This document shows, one piece after another, positions 1 to 8,229 of a stretch of 36,680 nucleotides of DNA. Every line of letters starts with the position of its first letter. Positions within the stretch are counted from its first letter, which is position 1. A model generated the notes under the pieces. The model saw nothing but the letters and a program-made list of their open reading frames with translations, had not been told where the DNA came from and made no database searches. Origin of the DNA: an uncultured Deferribacteraceae bacterium (GTDB taxonomy: Bacteria > Chrysiogenota > Deferribacteres > CAMZNJ01); NCBI GenBank assembly GCA_947313825.1, contig CAMZNJ010000038.1, positions 1-36,680 of the forward strand, written 5' to 3'. Position numbers and translations under genes: made by a program.

Positions 1-1385
1 GAATCATGGGTGAGAGGGGGCAACATACCATAATTAAAATTGGACGGCGTATAGCTCGGCTGCAAACTAATCTGACCACTAACATAACGCGATAATGCTC
101 CCAAAGCGGTCTCAGCAGGGAACAGAGTACCACCACTAACCAAACCTGTCTCGGCGGTGCTGGCTGTGTCGGCAACGGTCTCGTCAACGGCTGTGGATGT
201 GTTGGCGGTGCTGGATGTGCTGGCAACGGTCTCGTCAACGGATGTCTCGGCGGTGCTGGCTGTGCTGGCGGTGCTGGCACTGTCGTGTGCGAGGATGTTG
301 GCGATGTGCGTCCCCACGATCAGCCCTGTTGCCGCCGACTCCATGTACCCTTCGACACCTGTAATCTGCCCTGCAAAAAATATGTTAGGGTTGGATCTCA
401 GTTGCAGTGTGTCCGTCAAGTTTTGTGGTGCTTGAATGTATGTGTTTCGGTGGATTGAGCCGTATCGAAAGAAGTTTGCATTTTCGAGTCCGGGTAGTTT
501 GCGTAGTACGCGTTGTTGTTCACCGATTTTCATTTTTGTTTGGAAGCCCACGATATTGTAGGCTGTTGCGTCGTTATTCTCCTGTCTGAGTTGGATAACG
601 GCGTGTGGTCTGTGTCCGTCTGGTGTTTCGAGTCCCACAGGTTTCATTGGTCCAAACAGCAGTGTTTGCTTCCCCCTTGCTGCCATTACTTCGATGGGCA
701 TGCACCCTTCGTAAACGTTGTGTTCTTCAAAGTTTGCGAGTTCGGTTTTTTCCGCTGTCATGAGGTCGTTGTAGAATTCGTCGTACTGTTGTTCGGTGAG
801 GGGTATGTTGATGTAGTCGGCACCACCTTTGTCGTATCGATTTTTCTTGTAGAGGGGTGCCATGTTGATGCTATCGGTTTCGATGATGGGGGATATTGCG
901 TCGTAGAAGTATGGTTGTGAGCCGGTGAGGGTTGTGATTTCGTCCATCATGCTGTTTTTGGTGAGTGGTCCTGTGGCAATGACGACGATGTTGTTGGCGT
1001 CGAGGAGTGTTTTCAGTGTGGTAACCTCTTCGCGAATTAGTGTAATGTTGGGGTCGGATTCGATTTTGTTTGTGATGTATTGTGCGAATGTATCACGATC
1101 GACGGCGAGAGCGTTCCCTGCAGGCACTTTGGCATGGTGTGCCCCTTGGAGAACTTCCGATCCGAGTACGGCCATCTCCCCTTTGAGCATCCCCGATGAT
1201 GTGGCGGGTGCGGTGCTTTTGAGGGAGTTGGAGCAAACGAGTTCGCCGAGTAGGTGAGTTTTGTGTGCTTCCGTGGTTGTGTGTGGTCGTTGTTCGAAAA
1301 TTGTTGAGGGTATATTTTGCCTGCTCAAGAATAGTGCTACTTCGATGCCTGCAAGTCCGCCACCGATTATCGTTACGTTACGCAT
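1..1385 (-). CDS. trmFO: TrmFO, methylenetetrahydrofolate-tRNA (uracil-5-)-methyltransferase, 3' end cut by window edge
   Basis: My reverse-strand translation from ATG at 1383-1385: MRNVTIIGGGLAGIEVALFLSRQ...LLGELVCSNSLKS...GPLTKNSM...YEGCMPIEVMAARG...GQITGVEGYMESAATGLIVG...LFPAETALGALSRYV; typical TrmFO motifs. Absent from the ORF track because it runs off the left edge. Confidence 0.93.
   Translation of the reverse strand, partial: MRNVTIIGGGLAGIEVALFLSRQNIPSTIFEQRPHTTTEAHKTHLLGELVCSNSLKSTAPATSSGMLKGEMAVLGSEVLQGAHHAKVPAGNALAVDRDTFAQYITNKIESDPNITLIREEVTTLKTLLDANNIVVIATGPLTKNSMMDEITTLTGSQPYFYDAISPIIETDSINMAPLYKKNRYDKGGADYINIPLTEQQYDEFYNDLMTAEKTELANFEEHNVYEGCMPIEVMAARGKQTLLFGPMKPVGLETPDGHRPHAVIQLRQENNDATAYNIVGFQTKMKIGEQQRVLRKLPGLENANFFRYGSIHRNTYIQAPQNLTDTLQLRSNPNIFFAGQITGVEGYMESAATGLIVGTHIANILAHDSASTASTASTAETSVDETVASTSSTANTSTAVDETVADTASTAETGLVSGGTLFPAETALGALSRYVSGQISLQPSYTPSNFNYGMLPPLTHD
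150..285. repeat. In-frame Ser/Thr/Ala-rich repeat within trmFO; 20-nt element ggcaacggtctcgtcaacgg at 171-190 and 222-241 (51-bp spacing)
   Basis: Direct reading; encodes SASTASTASTAETSVDETVASTSSTANTSTAVDETVADTASTAETG. Confidence 0.9.
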
Positions 1386-1482
1386 GGTATCTCCCCACTC
1401 AGTTTCGCTATAATTAGTCGTCATAAGTTTATCCGCACCATTATAACTAGTTTTACTTTTTTCTGAAAGTACTTTAATGTTC

Positions 1483-1511
1483 TTGCAAACTGTTGGGGAA
1501 TGTGGTATAAG
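1483..1511 (+). promoter_or_regulatory. Sigma70-like promoter (TTGCAA-17-TATAAG) for the LolA-like gene
   Basis: TTGCAA 1483-1488, 17-nt spacer, TATAAG 1506-1511, about 40 nt upstream of the ORF. Confidence 0.6.
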
Positions 1512-1550
1512 TAGTATTGTTTTTAAAATGTATGTTTATGAAAGGGCGTC

Positions 1551-2228
1551 ATGTTTTCGGAGGGGAAGGTGTTGAAAATTTTACACAGTGTCGTATTTTT
1601 ACCTCTGACAGGGGCTTTTGTCCTGAGTGCAAGCATGTTCGTAGCCATGTCCACAACAGTATCCGCAACGGAAAACTCACCAGAGAGCTTGGAGAGCATA
1701 GTGTCGACCATGAGCAAAGAGGTTACCCTGCAAGCTGATGTTCAACAAACAAATACCATTGTCGGCGTGGGGAACGAAACATTCTCGGGGAAAGTATATA
1801 TCCAATATGGCGAAAAAGCGTACTGGGGGTACACAAACCCATCAGCACAAATATACCTCATTGAAGGGGACAACGTAATCTACTACGACGAACTACTCGA
1901 ACAAGTCTACATTACCAACAAAAAACAGCTAGGAGACGACCTGCTACTAGGGCTAATGAGCGATGTGAATTCACTAGTAAGAGACTTCAAAGTAACACCA
2001 ATAAAAAATAAGGCGGGAGCTTTTACACTAGTGCCAAAGAAAGAATCTAGCACAATAAAAAATGTGGAAGTCTATACCAAAAGCGGAACAATACAGAGGA
2101 TCAAAAGTTACGACTACAAAGGGAATGTCATCGAAATGGTGTTCTCCAACGTTGTAACAGGGAAAAAGATTCCCAAAGATAAATTCACGATCAAATACCC
2201 AGAAGACGTGCAAATAATACGCAGATAG
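1551..2228 (+). CDS. Outer-membrane lipoprotein carrier (LolA-like) protein, exported
   Basis: Signal-peptide-like N-terminus, then LolA-like features: LQADVQQTNTIVGVGNETFSGKVYIQYGEKAYWGYTNPSAQIYLIEGDNVIYYDELLEQVYI. Confidence 0.75.
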   Translation: MFSEGKVLKILHSVVFLPLTGAFVLSASMFVAMSTTVSATENSPESLESIVSTMSKEVTLQADVQQTNTIVGVGNETFSGKVYIQYGEKAYWGYTNPSAQIYLIEGDNVIYYDELLEQVYITNKKQLGDDLLLGLMSDVNSLVRDFKVTPIKNKAGAFTLVPKKESSTIKNVEVYTKSGTIQRIKSYDYKGNVIEMVFSNVVTGKKIPKDKFTIKYPEDVQIIRR

Positions 2229-2353
2229 GCATGGTGGAATATTATACGATAACAAACAATATCAAATTAACTATTATCTTGGTGAAAAAGTTTCGTTTTT
2301 GTGAACTTTTTGCGAACTAGTTTATCTAACTACTCCCCAACTAATTAATTATA

Positions 2354-2440
2354 GTGCGGAACGGCAGTAAGCTATGGTGTTATGCCCTCGTCAGTAGTTT
2401 GTAAAAACTACCAAGACGCACCACCTCGTTGCAGGCTTAC
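2354..2440 (+). ncRNA. Candidate structured leader RNA or small RNA upstream of nuoA
   Basis: Nested complementary segments: GTAAGC 2367-2372/GCTTAC 2435-2440; GGTG 2376-2379/CACC 2419-2422; GTC 2390-2392/GAC 2415-2417; GTAGTTT 2394-2400/AAACTAC 2405-2411 closing a GTAA loop. Confidence 0.4.
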
Positions 2441-2634
2441 CCCTAGTGTGGCGTGAGCGTTGCTGCCTTGAATGTGGTGCTAACGTTGCCGTTTTGAATG
2501 TGGAAAAATATTGTTTCCATTAAGGTTAATTTTAGTGTATGATATAGTTTGTTATTTATGTGGAATGATATTTACTTTGGAGCGAAACTAGCCCTCGTAA
2601 TAACGATTATTTTCGAGGGGGAGAAGGTGTTTTT

Positions 2635-2988
2635 ATGGAATACGGTTACATACTGCTAACATTTTTAATTGTTCTTGCTTTGGGGGCAACTCTCCTTGCG
2701 ATAGGTGCCTTGGTTCGCCCTAGTGTTCACAGCAAGTTCAAGCTTTCGGCTTACGAATCGGGGATGCCCATCCTTGACGACGCACATGTTAGCTTCAATG
2801 CTCGCTACTACCTCATCGCTGTTATGTTTGTTATTTTCGACATTGAAACAATCTTCCTCATCCCTTGGGCAGTCCATTTCGACGTTCTTGGGTTGTTTGG
2901 TCTTATCGAGATATTCATATTTATCACCATCCTAATTATAGGTTATTTTTACGCATATCGAAAAGGTACTTTTGTTATAAAGGGGTAA
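2635..2988 (+). CDS. nuoA: NADH-quinone oxidoreductase subunit A
   Basis: 117 aa; YESGMPILDDAHVSFNARYYLIAVMFVIFDIETIFLIPWA is a NuoA hallmark. Confidence 0.97.
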   Translation: MEYGYILLTFLIVLALGATLLAIGALVRPSVHSKFKLSAYESGMPILDDAHVSFNARYYLIAVMFVIFDIETIFLIPWAVHFDVLGLFGLIEIFIFITILIIGYFYAYRKGTFVIKG

Positions 2989-3020
2989 GGGCCCGAAGCT
3001 GTTTCAGCTAGAGGGTACTG

Positions 3021-3518
3021 TTGCCGAGGATTATTTTAGAAATGGGAATACTGAACAATAAATTTAACCCAAACTTTATTACTACTAATGTGGACAAGAT
3101 TATCGGTCTTTCTAGGAGCCATTCCATTTGGCCTTTGACCTTCGGACTGTCCTGCTGTGCCATCGAAATGATGAGTGCGGGAGCTTCTAAGTACGACCTT
3201 GACCGTTTCGGCGTGCTGTTTCGTGCTTCACCGCGTCAGGCTGACCTGCTTATTGTTGCGGGCACTGTTAATCGCAAGATAGCCCCCACCGTTCGCCAAG
3301 TTTACGAGCAGATGCCTGAGCCGAAGTGGGTTATTGCCATGGGTGTTTGTGCAACTTCTGGCGGTGTTTACGATAGTTATGCCGTTGTGCAGGGTGTTGA
3401 CGAGATTGTTCCCGTGGATGTTTACATTTCGGGTTGCCCCCCACGTCCTGAAGCTTTGCTAGATGGTATTTTTGAGCTGAAAAAGATTATTGAAACAACA
3501 AAGGTTCTGGTGAAATAA
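3021..3518 (+). CDS. nuoB: NADH-quinone oxidoreductase subunit B
   Basis: [46 protein letters not shown]...[10 protein letters not shown]. Start may be ATG 3042 instead of TTG 3021. Confidence 0.97.
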   Translation: MPRIILEMGILNNKFNPNFITTNVDKIIGLSRSHSIWPLTFGLSCCAIEMMSAGASKYDLDRFGVLFRASPRQADLLIVAGTVNRKIAPTVRQVYEQMPEPKWVIAMGVCATSGGVYDSYAVVQGVDEIVPVDVYISGCPPRPEALLDGIFELKKIIETTKVLVK

Positions 3519-3559
3519 ATAAGTTGCCCAAATTTAGGGTCGAATGTTTTGAGGTTTGA

Positions 3560-4180
3560 GTGGAAAAGTTGTTAAAAAGTTTACAAACACAGTTTAGTGA
3601 GAGTATTGTTACTTGCGACAACGGTGTTGCCATCGATATTATCGTCGTAACGCCGGATCTGTTGCTACCAGTTATTCAGCACCTACACGACGTCGAAAAA
3701 TACGACTACCTTGTTGATATTGTCGCCTCCCATTGGCCAGACGAAAACTCGGAACACAATTACGAAGTAACTTACAACCTCTACTGCGTTGACAACAAAA
3801 CCCGCCTCTTCCTAAAAGTACGGCTAACAACACCAAAACTTGACTCAGTTTACCATATCTACAAATCGGCGGACTTCATGGAACGCGAACAGTACGACAT
3901 GGTGGGGATTGTGTTTGAAGGACACCCAAATCTAAAGCGAATATATATGCCTGAATATTTCGAAGGGCACCCACTGATGAAAACATATGGCGAAAAGGAC
4001 AGGAGTTGGTTCAACCTTGGCGACGAAATGGGGCATGGCTTAACATTTACCAATTTAGGCGAAAAGTATGATCCGCCAACGCCTAAGCCTAAGCCAACGC
4101 CGGCACCTTCTGTGGGTACGCCAACACAGTCGGAACCGACACAGTCGGAACCAACACGGTCGGAGCCCCCAACAACGTAA
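3560..4180 (+). CDS. nuoC: NADH-quinone oxidoreductase subunit C, with Pro/Thr/Ser/Glu repeat tail
   Basis: YDLVDIVASHWP-like region, REQYDMVGIVFEGHPNLKRIYMPEYFEGHPLMKTY; GTG start. Tail KPKPTPAPSVGTPTQSEPTQSEPTRSEPPTT. Confidence 0.95.
   Translation: MEKLLKSLQTQFSESIVTCDNGVAIDIIVVTPDLLLPVIQHLHDVEKYDYLVDIVASHWPDENSEHNYEVTYNLYCVDNKTRLFLKVRLTTPKLDSVYHIYKSADFMEREQYDMVGIVFEGHPNLKRIYMPEYFEGHPLMKTYGEKDRSWFNLGDEMGHGLTFTNLGEKYDPPTPKPKPTPAPSVGTPTQSEPTQSEPTRSEPPTT
4121..4165 (+). repeat. 15-bp x 3 in-frame tandem repeat in the nuoC 3' end
   Basis: ccaacacagtcggaa / ccgacacagtcggaa / ccaacacggtcggag. Confidence 0.95.
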
Positions 4181-4267
4181 CGTAACGTGGTATCTCATCT
4201 GTTGCACCCTTTGGAAGCAACGTAAACAAGCTGTGGACTTAACAAACTCCAGCAAGGTAAGGTTTTT

Positions 4268-5461
4268 ATGCACGAAGGAATCACAATTACAAACAAGCAT
4301 ACGTCCGAGGTATTGACCCTCAACGTTGGGCCACAGCACCCCTCCACCCATGGAGTGCTCCACCTTGTGGTTGACTTCGATGGCGAAATACTCAAACGAG
4401 TAGAACCCGACTGCGGTTATCTGCACCGTGGCGTTGAAAAGATGGCGGAAAATCGCCACTATCAGTCATCATTGCCCCACATCAGCCGACTCGACTACCT
4501 CTCACCCTACACCAACGACTGGGGCTTCTCCATGGCTGTTGAAAAAATGCTCGGCTGGGAGATACCTCAACGTGCAGAATATATTCGTGTCATCCTTGGG
4601 GAGCTCTCACGCATCGCCTCACACCTAGTATGGCTGGCAACACACGCCCTAGATATCGGTGCAATGACCATCTTCCTCTACTGCTTCCGCGAACGCGAAC
4701 AAATACTCGACATACTGGACGAAATGTCCGGACAACGCATGAACTCCTCATGGATATGTATCGGTGGCGTACGCAAAGATGTTACCCCCAAATTTGTGGG
4801 CATGGTCAAAGAATTCTGTCGCACCTTCCCTGCACGGGTAAAAGAGTACGAACTACTACTCAACTCCAACCGTATCTGGCTGATGCGAACCCAAAATGTT
4901 GGCGTACTAACTCGTGAAGAGGCAATAAACTACGGGGTAAGTGGTCCGATGATGCGTGCCAGTGGCGTAGACATGGACATGAGACGCGACAACCCCTACA
5001 GCGTTTACTCCCAATTCACCTTCAAAGTGCCCGTTTACAAAGAAGGGGACACCTATGCACGGTATCGTGTCCGCATGGAGGAGATGCTCGAGTCCAACTC
5101 CATCGTCGAACAGGCAATTGCGAACCTCCCCCAAGGACGAACCCTTTACGCCAAAAATGCCAAAGACGATGCCCCCGAAACCTTTGCCGAACAAGACAGC
5201 AAAGCCCTTTCCGCACTAATGGCAGGTCGCGGCATCAGGCTCTCGAAAGGGGAATCGTACACCGGCATTGAAGCCCCCAAAGGGGAGCTAGGGTTTTACA
5301 TCATACACGAAAAAGGGGCGAGCCCATATCGACTCAAGGTTCGTGCACCAAGCTTCATAAACTTGGCGGCACTGCCGAAGCTGTCAGAAGGGCACTCGTT
5401 CGCCGATCTAATGGCACTCATCGGTAGCATAGACCTTGTTTTAGGCGAGTGCGATAAATAA
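4268..5461 (+). CDS. nuoD: NADH-quinone oxidoreductase subunit D
   Basis: LNVGPQHPSTHGVLHLVVDFDGEI...GYLHRGVEKMAENR...YSVYSQFTFKVP...GELGFYIIHEKGASPYRLKVRAPSF. Confidence 0.98.
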   Translation: MHEGITITNKHTSEVLTLNVGPQHPSTHGVLHLVVDFDGEILKRVEPDCGYLHRGVEKMAENRHYQSSLPHISRLDYLSPYTNDWGFSMAVEKMLGWEIPQRAEYIRVILGELSRIASHLVWLATHALDIGAMTIFLYCFREREQILDILDEMSGQRMNSSWICIGGVRKDVTPKFVGMVKEFCRTFPARVKEYELLLNSNRIWLMRTQNVGVLTREEAINYGVSGPMMRASGVDMDMRRDNPYSVYSQFTFKVPVYKEGDTYARYRVRMEEMLESNSIVEQAIANLPQGRTLYAKNAKDDAPETFAEQDSKALSALMAGRGIRLSKGESYTGIEAPKGELGFYIIHEKGASPYRLKVRAPSFINLAALPKLSEGHSFADLMALIGSIDLVLGECDK

Positions 5462-5521
5462 ATTAGGAACAAGGTGCTAAAAGTGTTGTATTTTCCTGAA
5501 AAAGGGAATATATTTTATTAG

Positions 5522-6505
5522 GTGTTTATTATGTTTTTGGTTCTGGTGCAAATAATAACAATGATTCTCACAGTAGTCATGGCCGTGGCTTACATGACAT
5601 GGATGGAACGCAAAATTATTGGTGCGATCCAAAACCGTTATGGCGTCAAGCATACCGGTCCATTCGGTTTGCTCCAACCCTTTGCCGACGTGCTCAAGCT
5701 AATCACAAAAGAGTCGTTCTCCCCCGATCAGGTCAACAAACCCCTCTTTAAGGTTGCCCCACTCATTGTTTTTGTTCCTGCCATACTCTCTTTTTCGGTT
5801 ATCCCTTTTAGTTACGGTTTGTGGGTATCAGATATATCCGTGAGTTTGCTGTTTGTGTTGGCCATGGGCTCCCTTGGCACTTACGGCATAGTTTTCGCGG
5901 GGTGGTCATCCAACTCCAAATACCCCATGATTAGCTCCTTACGCTCCACGGCACAAATGATTAGTTATGAGGTGCCCCTGTTTTTATCCCTCATCGGTGT
6001 CATCATCCTTACAGGCTCCCTCAGCCTCAAGGAGATAGTTGAGTACCAGAACGAACACATGTGGCTAGTTTTCCCACAGATACTAGGTTTTCTCCTATTT
6101 GCTGTCAGTGCTGTTGCCGAGACGAACCGTGCACCTTTTGACTTGGCCGAGGCAGAGACAGAGCTTGTTGGTGGATTTTTCACCGAGTACCCATCCATGG
6201 GGTTTGCACTGTTTTTCCTAGCCGAATATGCCAGCATGTTCCTCATGAGTGCTGTTGCTGTTACGGTGTTCCTAGGTGGTTGGAGCGGTCCATTTATCAA
6301 CCATTTCGACGGTAGTGCCAAGGTTGTTATCGGGCTCATGTATTTTGTGATAAAAGTATACGTTTTAATGTTTATCTTTGTGTGGCTTCGGGCAACATTT
6401 CCGCGACTACGCTACGATCAGTTAATGTCTTTTGCGTGGCTATATTTAATTCCGCTAGGGTTGTTTAACATAATACTAACAGCGGTTTTGGCTTACATAT
6501 TTTAG
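5522..6505 (+). CDS. nuoH: NADH-quinone oxidoreductase subunit H
   Basis: WMERKIIGAIQNRYGVKHTGPFGLLQPFADVLKLITKE...AETNRAPFDLAEAETELVGGFFTEYPSM. ATG 5531 is an alternative start. Confidence 0.98.
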   Translation: MFIMFLVLVQIITMILTVVMAVAYMTWMERKIIGAIQNRYGVKHTGPFGLLQPFADVLKLITKESFSPDQVNKPLFKVAPLIVFVPAILSFSVIPFSYGLWVSDISVSLLFVLAMGSLGTYGIVFAGWSSNSKYPMISSLRSTAQMISYEVPLFLSLIGVIILTGSLSLKEIVEYQNEHMWLVFPQILGFLLFAVSAVAETNRAPFDLAEAETELVGGFFTEYPSMGFALFFLAEYASMFLMSAVAVTVFLGGWSGPFINHFDGSAKVVIGLMYFVIKVYVLMFIFVWLRATFPRLRYDQLMSFAWLYLIPLGLFNIILTAVLAYIF

Positions 6506-6514
6506 GGGGGGGTT

Positions 6515-7051
6515 ATGAGTACTAGAGATATAATCAGAAAATACTTATTCACAGAGTTGCTTCAGGGCATGGCGTTCACCTTCAAGAATATTTTTGTTCC
6601 CAAGGTAACCACCCTCTACCCTTACGAATCGGTTCAAATGCCACGTCGTGCTCGGGGTATCCACTACATGCGTGAAAAAGAGGAGGGGCTAACAGCGTGC
6701 ACAGCTTGTAATACCTGCGTGAAAGCTTGCCCTGCCAACTGCATTGCCCTCACGAAAACCAAGTGTCCCACAGGTAAAGGCAGTATTGCTGAAGAGTACA
6801 CAATCGATCTCGCAAAATGTATCTTTTGTGGTTACTGTTCGGATGTTTGTCCCTACGATGCCATTCACCTCGGGCACAGCCTTCACCTTGCTACGCAGGG
6901 TAGTCGCGAAAGTATGAAAGCAGATTTACCATTTTTGACTGGGAACTATTACACCTACTTAGATGAAGAAGAAAATGATGCATACGGTGTGAATTACGGT
7001 CTAGTCAGGAAATTCTCCGATAAAAGTCAGGTTCGCCTGCAAGAAGATTAA
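6515..7051 (+). CDS. nuoI: NADH-quinone oxidoreductase subunit I (2x 4Fe-4S)
   Basis: CTACNTCVKACPANC and CIFCGYCSDVCPYDAIH cluster motifs. Confidence 0.97.
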   Translation: MSTRDIIRKYLFTELLQGMAFTFKNIFVPKVTTLYPYESVQMPRRARGIHYMREKEEGLTACTACNTCVKACPANCIALTKTKCPTGKGSIAEEYTIDLAKCIFCGYCSDVCPYDAIHLGHSLHLATQGSRESMKADLPFLTGNYYTYLDEEENDAYGVNYGLVRKFSDKSQVRLQED

Positions 7052-7063
7052 AGGGGGTATAGG

Positions 7064-7732
7064 ATGTTTCATGTAATTTTTATGTATATCTTTGGAGCGA
7101 TTTCGGTTGCGAGTGCTCTCTCAGTCGTGCTTCTCTCCAAGGTAGTTTACTCCATTGTCATGGTTTTGGTCTTCTTTATCTCCATTGCGGCCATACTCAT
7201 AGGCATGTACGCCGAATACCTAGCACTGATTACCCTCATGGTATACGCCGGTGCTATTATGGTGCTATACCTTTTTGCCATGATCATGTTCCGACAGGAT
7301 ACAAGCAGGGCAATGAGAGGCATAACAAGTGTTAGTATCCCCCTTATTCTTGTTATCGCCATTATCCTCACTATCATCTGGGGCACGATGATAACAGGCG
7401 TCATCCGCGTTGACGACATAGATAACATAGCGGCAGCAAATGCTCTTACAGTGGCGAACTTTTCTGAATCCCTATTCGGTGTTCTGCTAATACCGTTTGA
7501 AATAGTATCCGTATTGCTTCTGTTGGCGATGATGGGTGCCATACTAATTTCCAATCGCATGGAAAAAAAGGTGCCCCCTAGGAATAAGTCTGGAACTAAG
7601 TCTGGGGCTAAGGCTGGGGCTAAGTCAGGGGTTCCAATAATGAACCAAACGGTGATTGATCTTAGAGATAAGCCCATAAACACTGCCACGGGGCTAGGTA
7701 GTGGTAATATAAGTGGAAAAATTGTTGAATAA
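7064..7732 (+). CDS. nuoJ: NADH-quinone oxidoreductase subunit J, with repetitive basic C-terminal tail
   Basis: NuoJ-like membrane protein (EYLALITLMVYAGAIMVLYLFAMIMF); tail NKSGTKSGAKAGAKSG. Confidence 0.93.
   Translation: MFHVIFMYIFGAISVASALSVVLLSKVVYSIVMVLVFFISIAAILIGMYAEYLALITLMVYAGAIMVLYLFAMIMFRQDTSRAMRGITSVSIPLILVIAIILTIIWGTMITGVIRVDDIDNIAAANALTVANFSESLFGVLLIPFEIVSVLLLLAMMGAILISNRMEKKVPPRNKSGTKSGAKAGAKSGVPIMNQTVIDLRDKPINTATGLGSGNISGKIVE
7583..7630 (+). repeat. 12-bp x 4 in-frame tandem repeat in nuoJ
   Basis: aataagtctgga / actaagtctggg / gctaaggctggg / gctaagtcaggg. Confidence 0.92.
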
Positions 7733-7747
7733 GTGGTACAATGAGCC

Positions 7748-7870
7748 GAATTGTAAGTCGTGAGTTGTGAGCCGTATGTTTGGTACGGCTCGGGGTTATG
7801 CAAACAAGGTGAGTTGCGAATTGTAAGTTGTAAGAGTTGTAGGTCGTGTGCTTAATACGGCTCGGGGTTG
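7748..7870. repeat. Duplicated hairpin-bearing intergenic repeat between nuoJ and nuoK
   Basis: Copy 1 about 7748-7798, copy 2 about 7818-7870. Copy 1 has a perfect 8-bp stem GAGCCGTA 7769-7776 / TACGGCTC 7784-7791; both copies end TACGGCTCGGGGTT. Confidence 0.85.
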
Positions 7871-7900
7871 CATTATTGAAAGATTAGGAGGGGATACTGC

Positions 7901-8206
7901 ATGCTAGCGTTATCCGTAGAATTATACTTTATATTTTCCCTTATTATATTTTCCATAGGTTTGTTCGGGTTTATGTTTAGACGATCGCTAATAATGATGT
8001 TTATTAGTGCTGAGATTATGCTCATGGCTGTGAACGTGAACTTTGTGGCACTGTCCTTACGCTATTACGACGCGTACTGGCAGGTGGTTGCAGCGTTGAC
8101 CATCGCTGTTGCGGCCGCTGAGGCTGCCATAGGTCTCATCCTATTTATTTATATATTCAAACTTCGAGGCGTGCCAACCTCTGACGCCCTAAACTCTTTA
8201 CGCTAA
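7901..8206 (+). CDS. nuoK: NADH-quinone oxidoreductase subunit K
   Basis: 101 aa; GLFGFMFRRSLIMMFISAEIMLMAVNVNFVALS...TIAVAAAEAAIGLILFIYIFK. Confidence 0.97.
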   Translation: MLALSVELYFIFSLIIFSIGLFGFMFRRSLIMMFISAEIMLMAVNVNFVALSLRYYDAYWQVVAALTIAVAAAEAAIGLILFIYIFKLRGVPTSDALNSLR

Positions 8207-8229
8207 CCATAAAAGAAGGTTTTTTTGCT

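Noticed and set aside
157-1257. Plus-strand ORFs 157-435, 407-589, 513-920, 925-1257
   Set aside because: Antisense to the confidently read trmFO gene on the minus strand.
7147-7803. 218-aa minus-strand ORF opposite nuoJ
   Set aside because: Antisense to a clear nuoJ; no recognisable domain.
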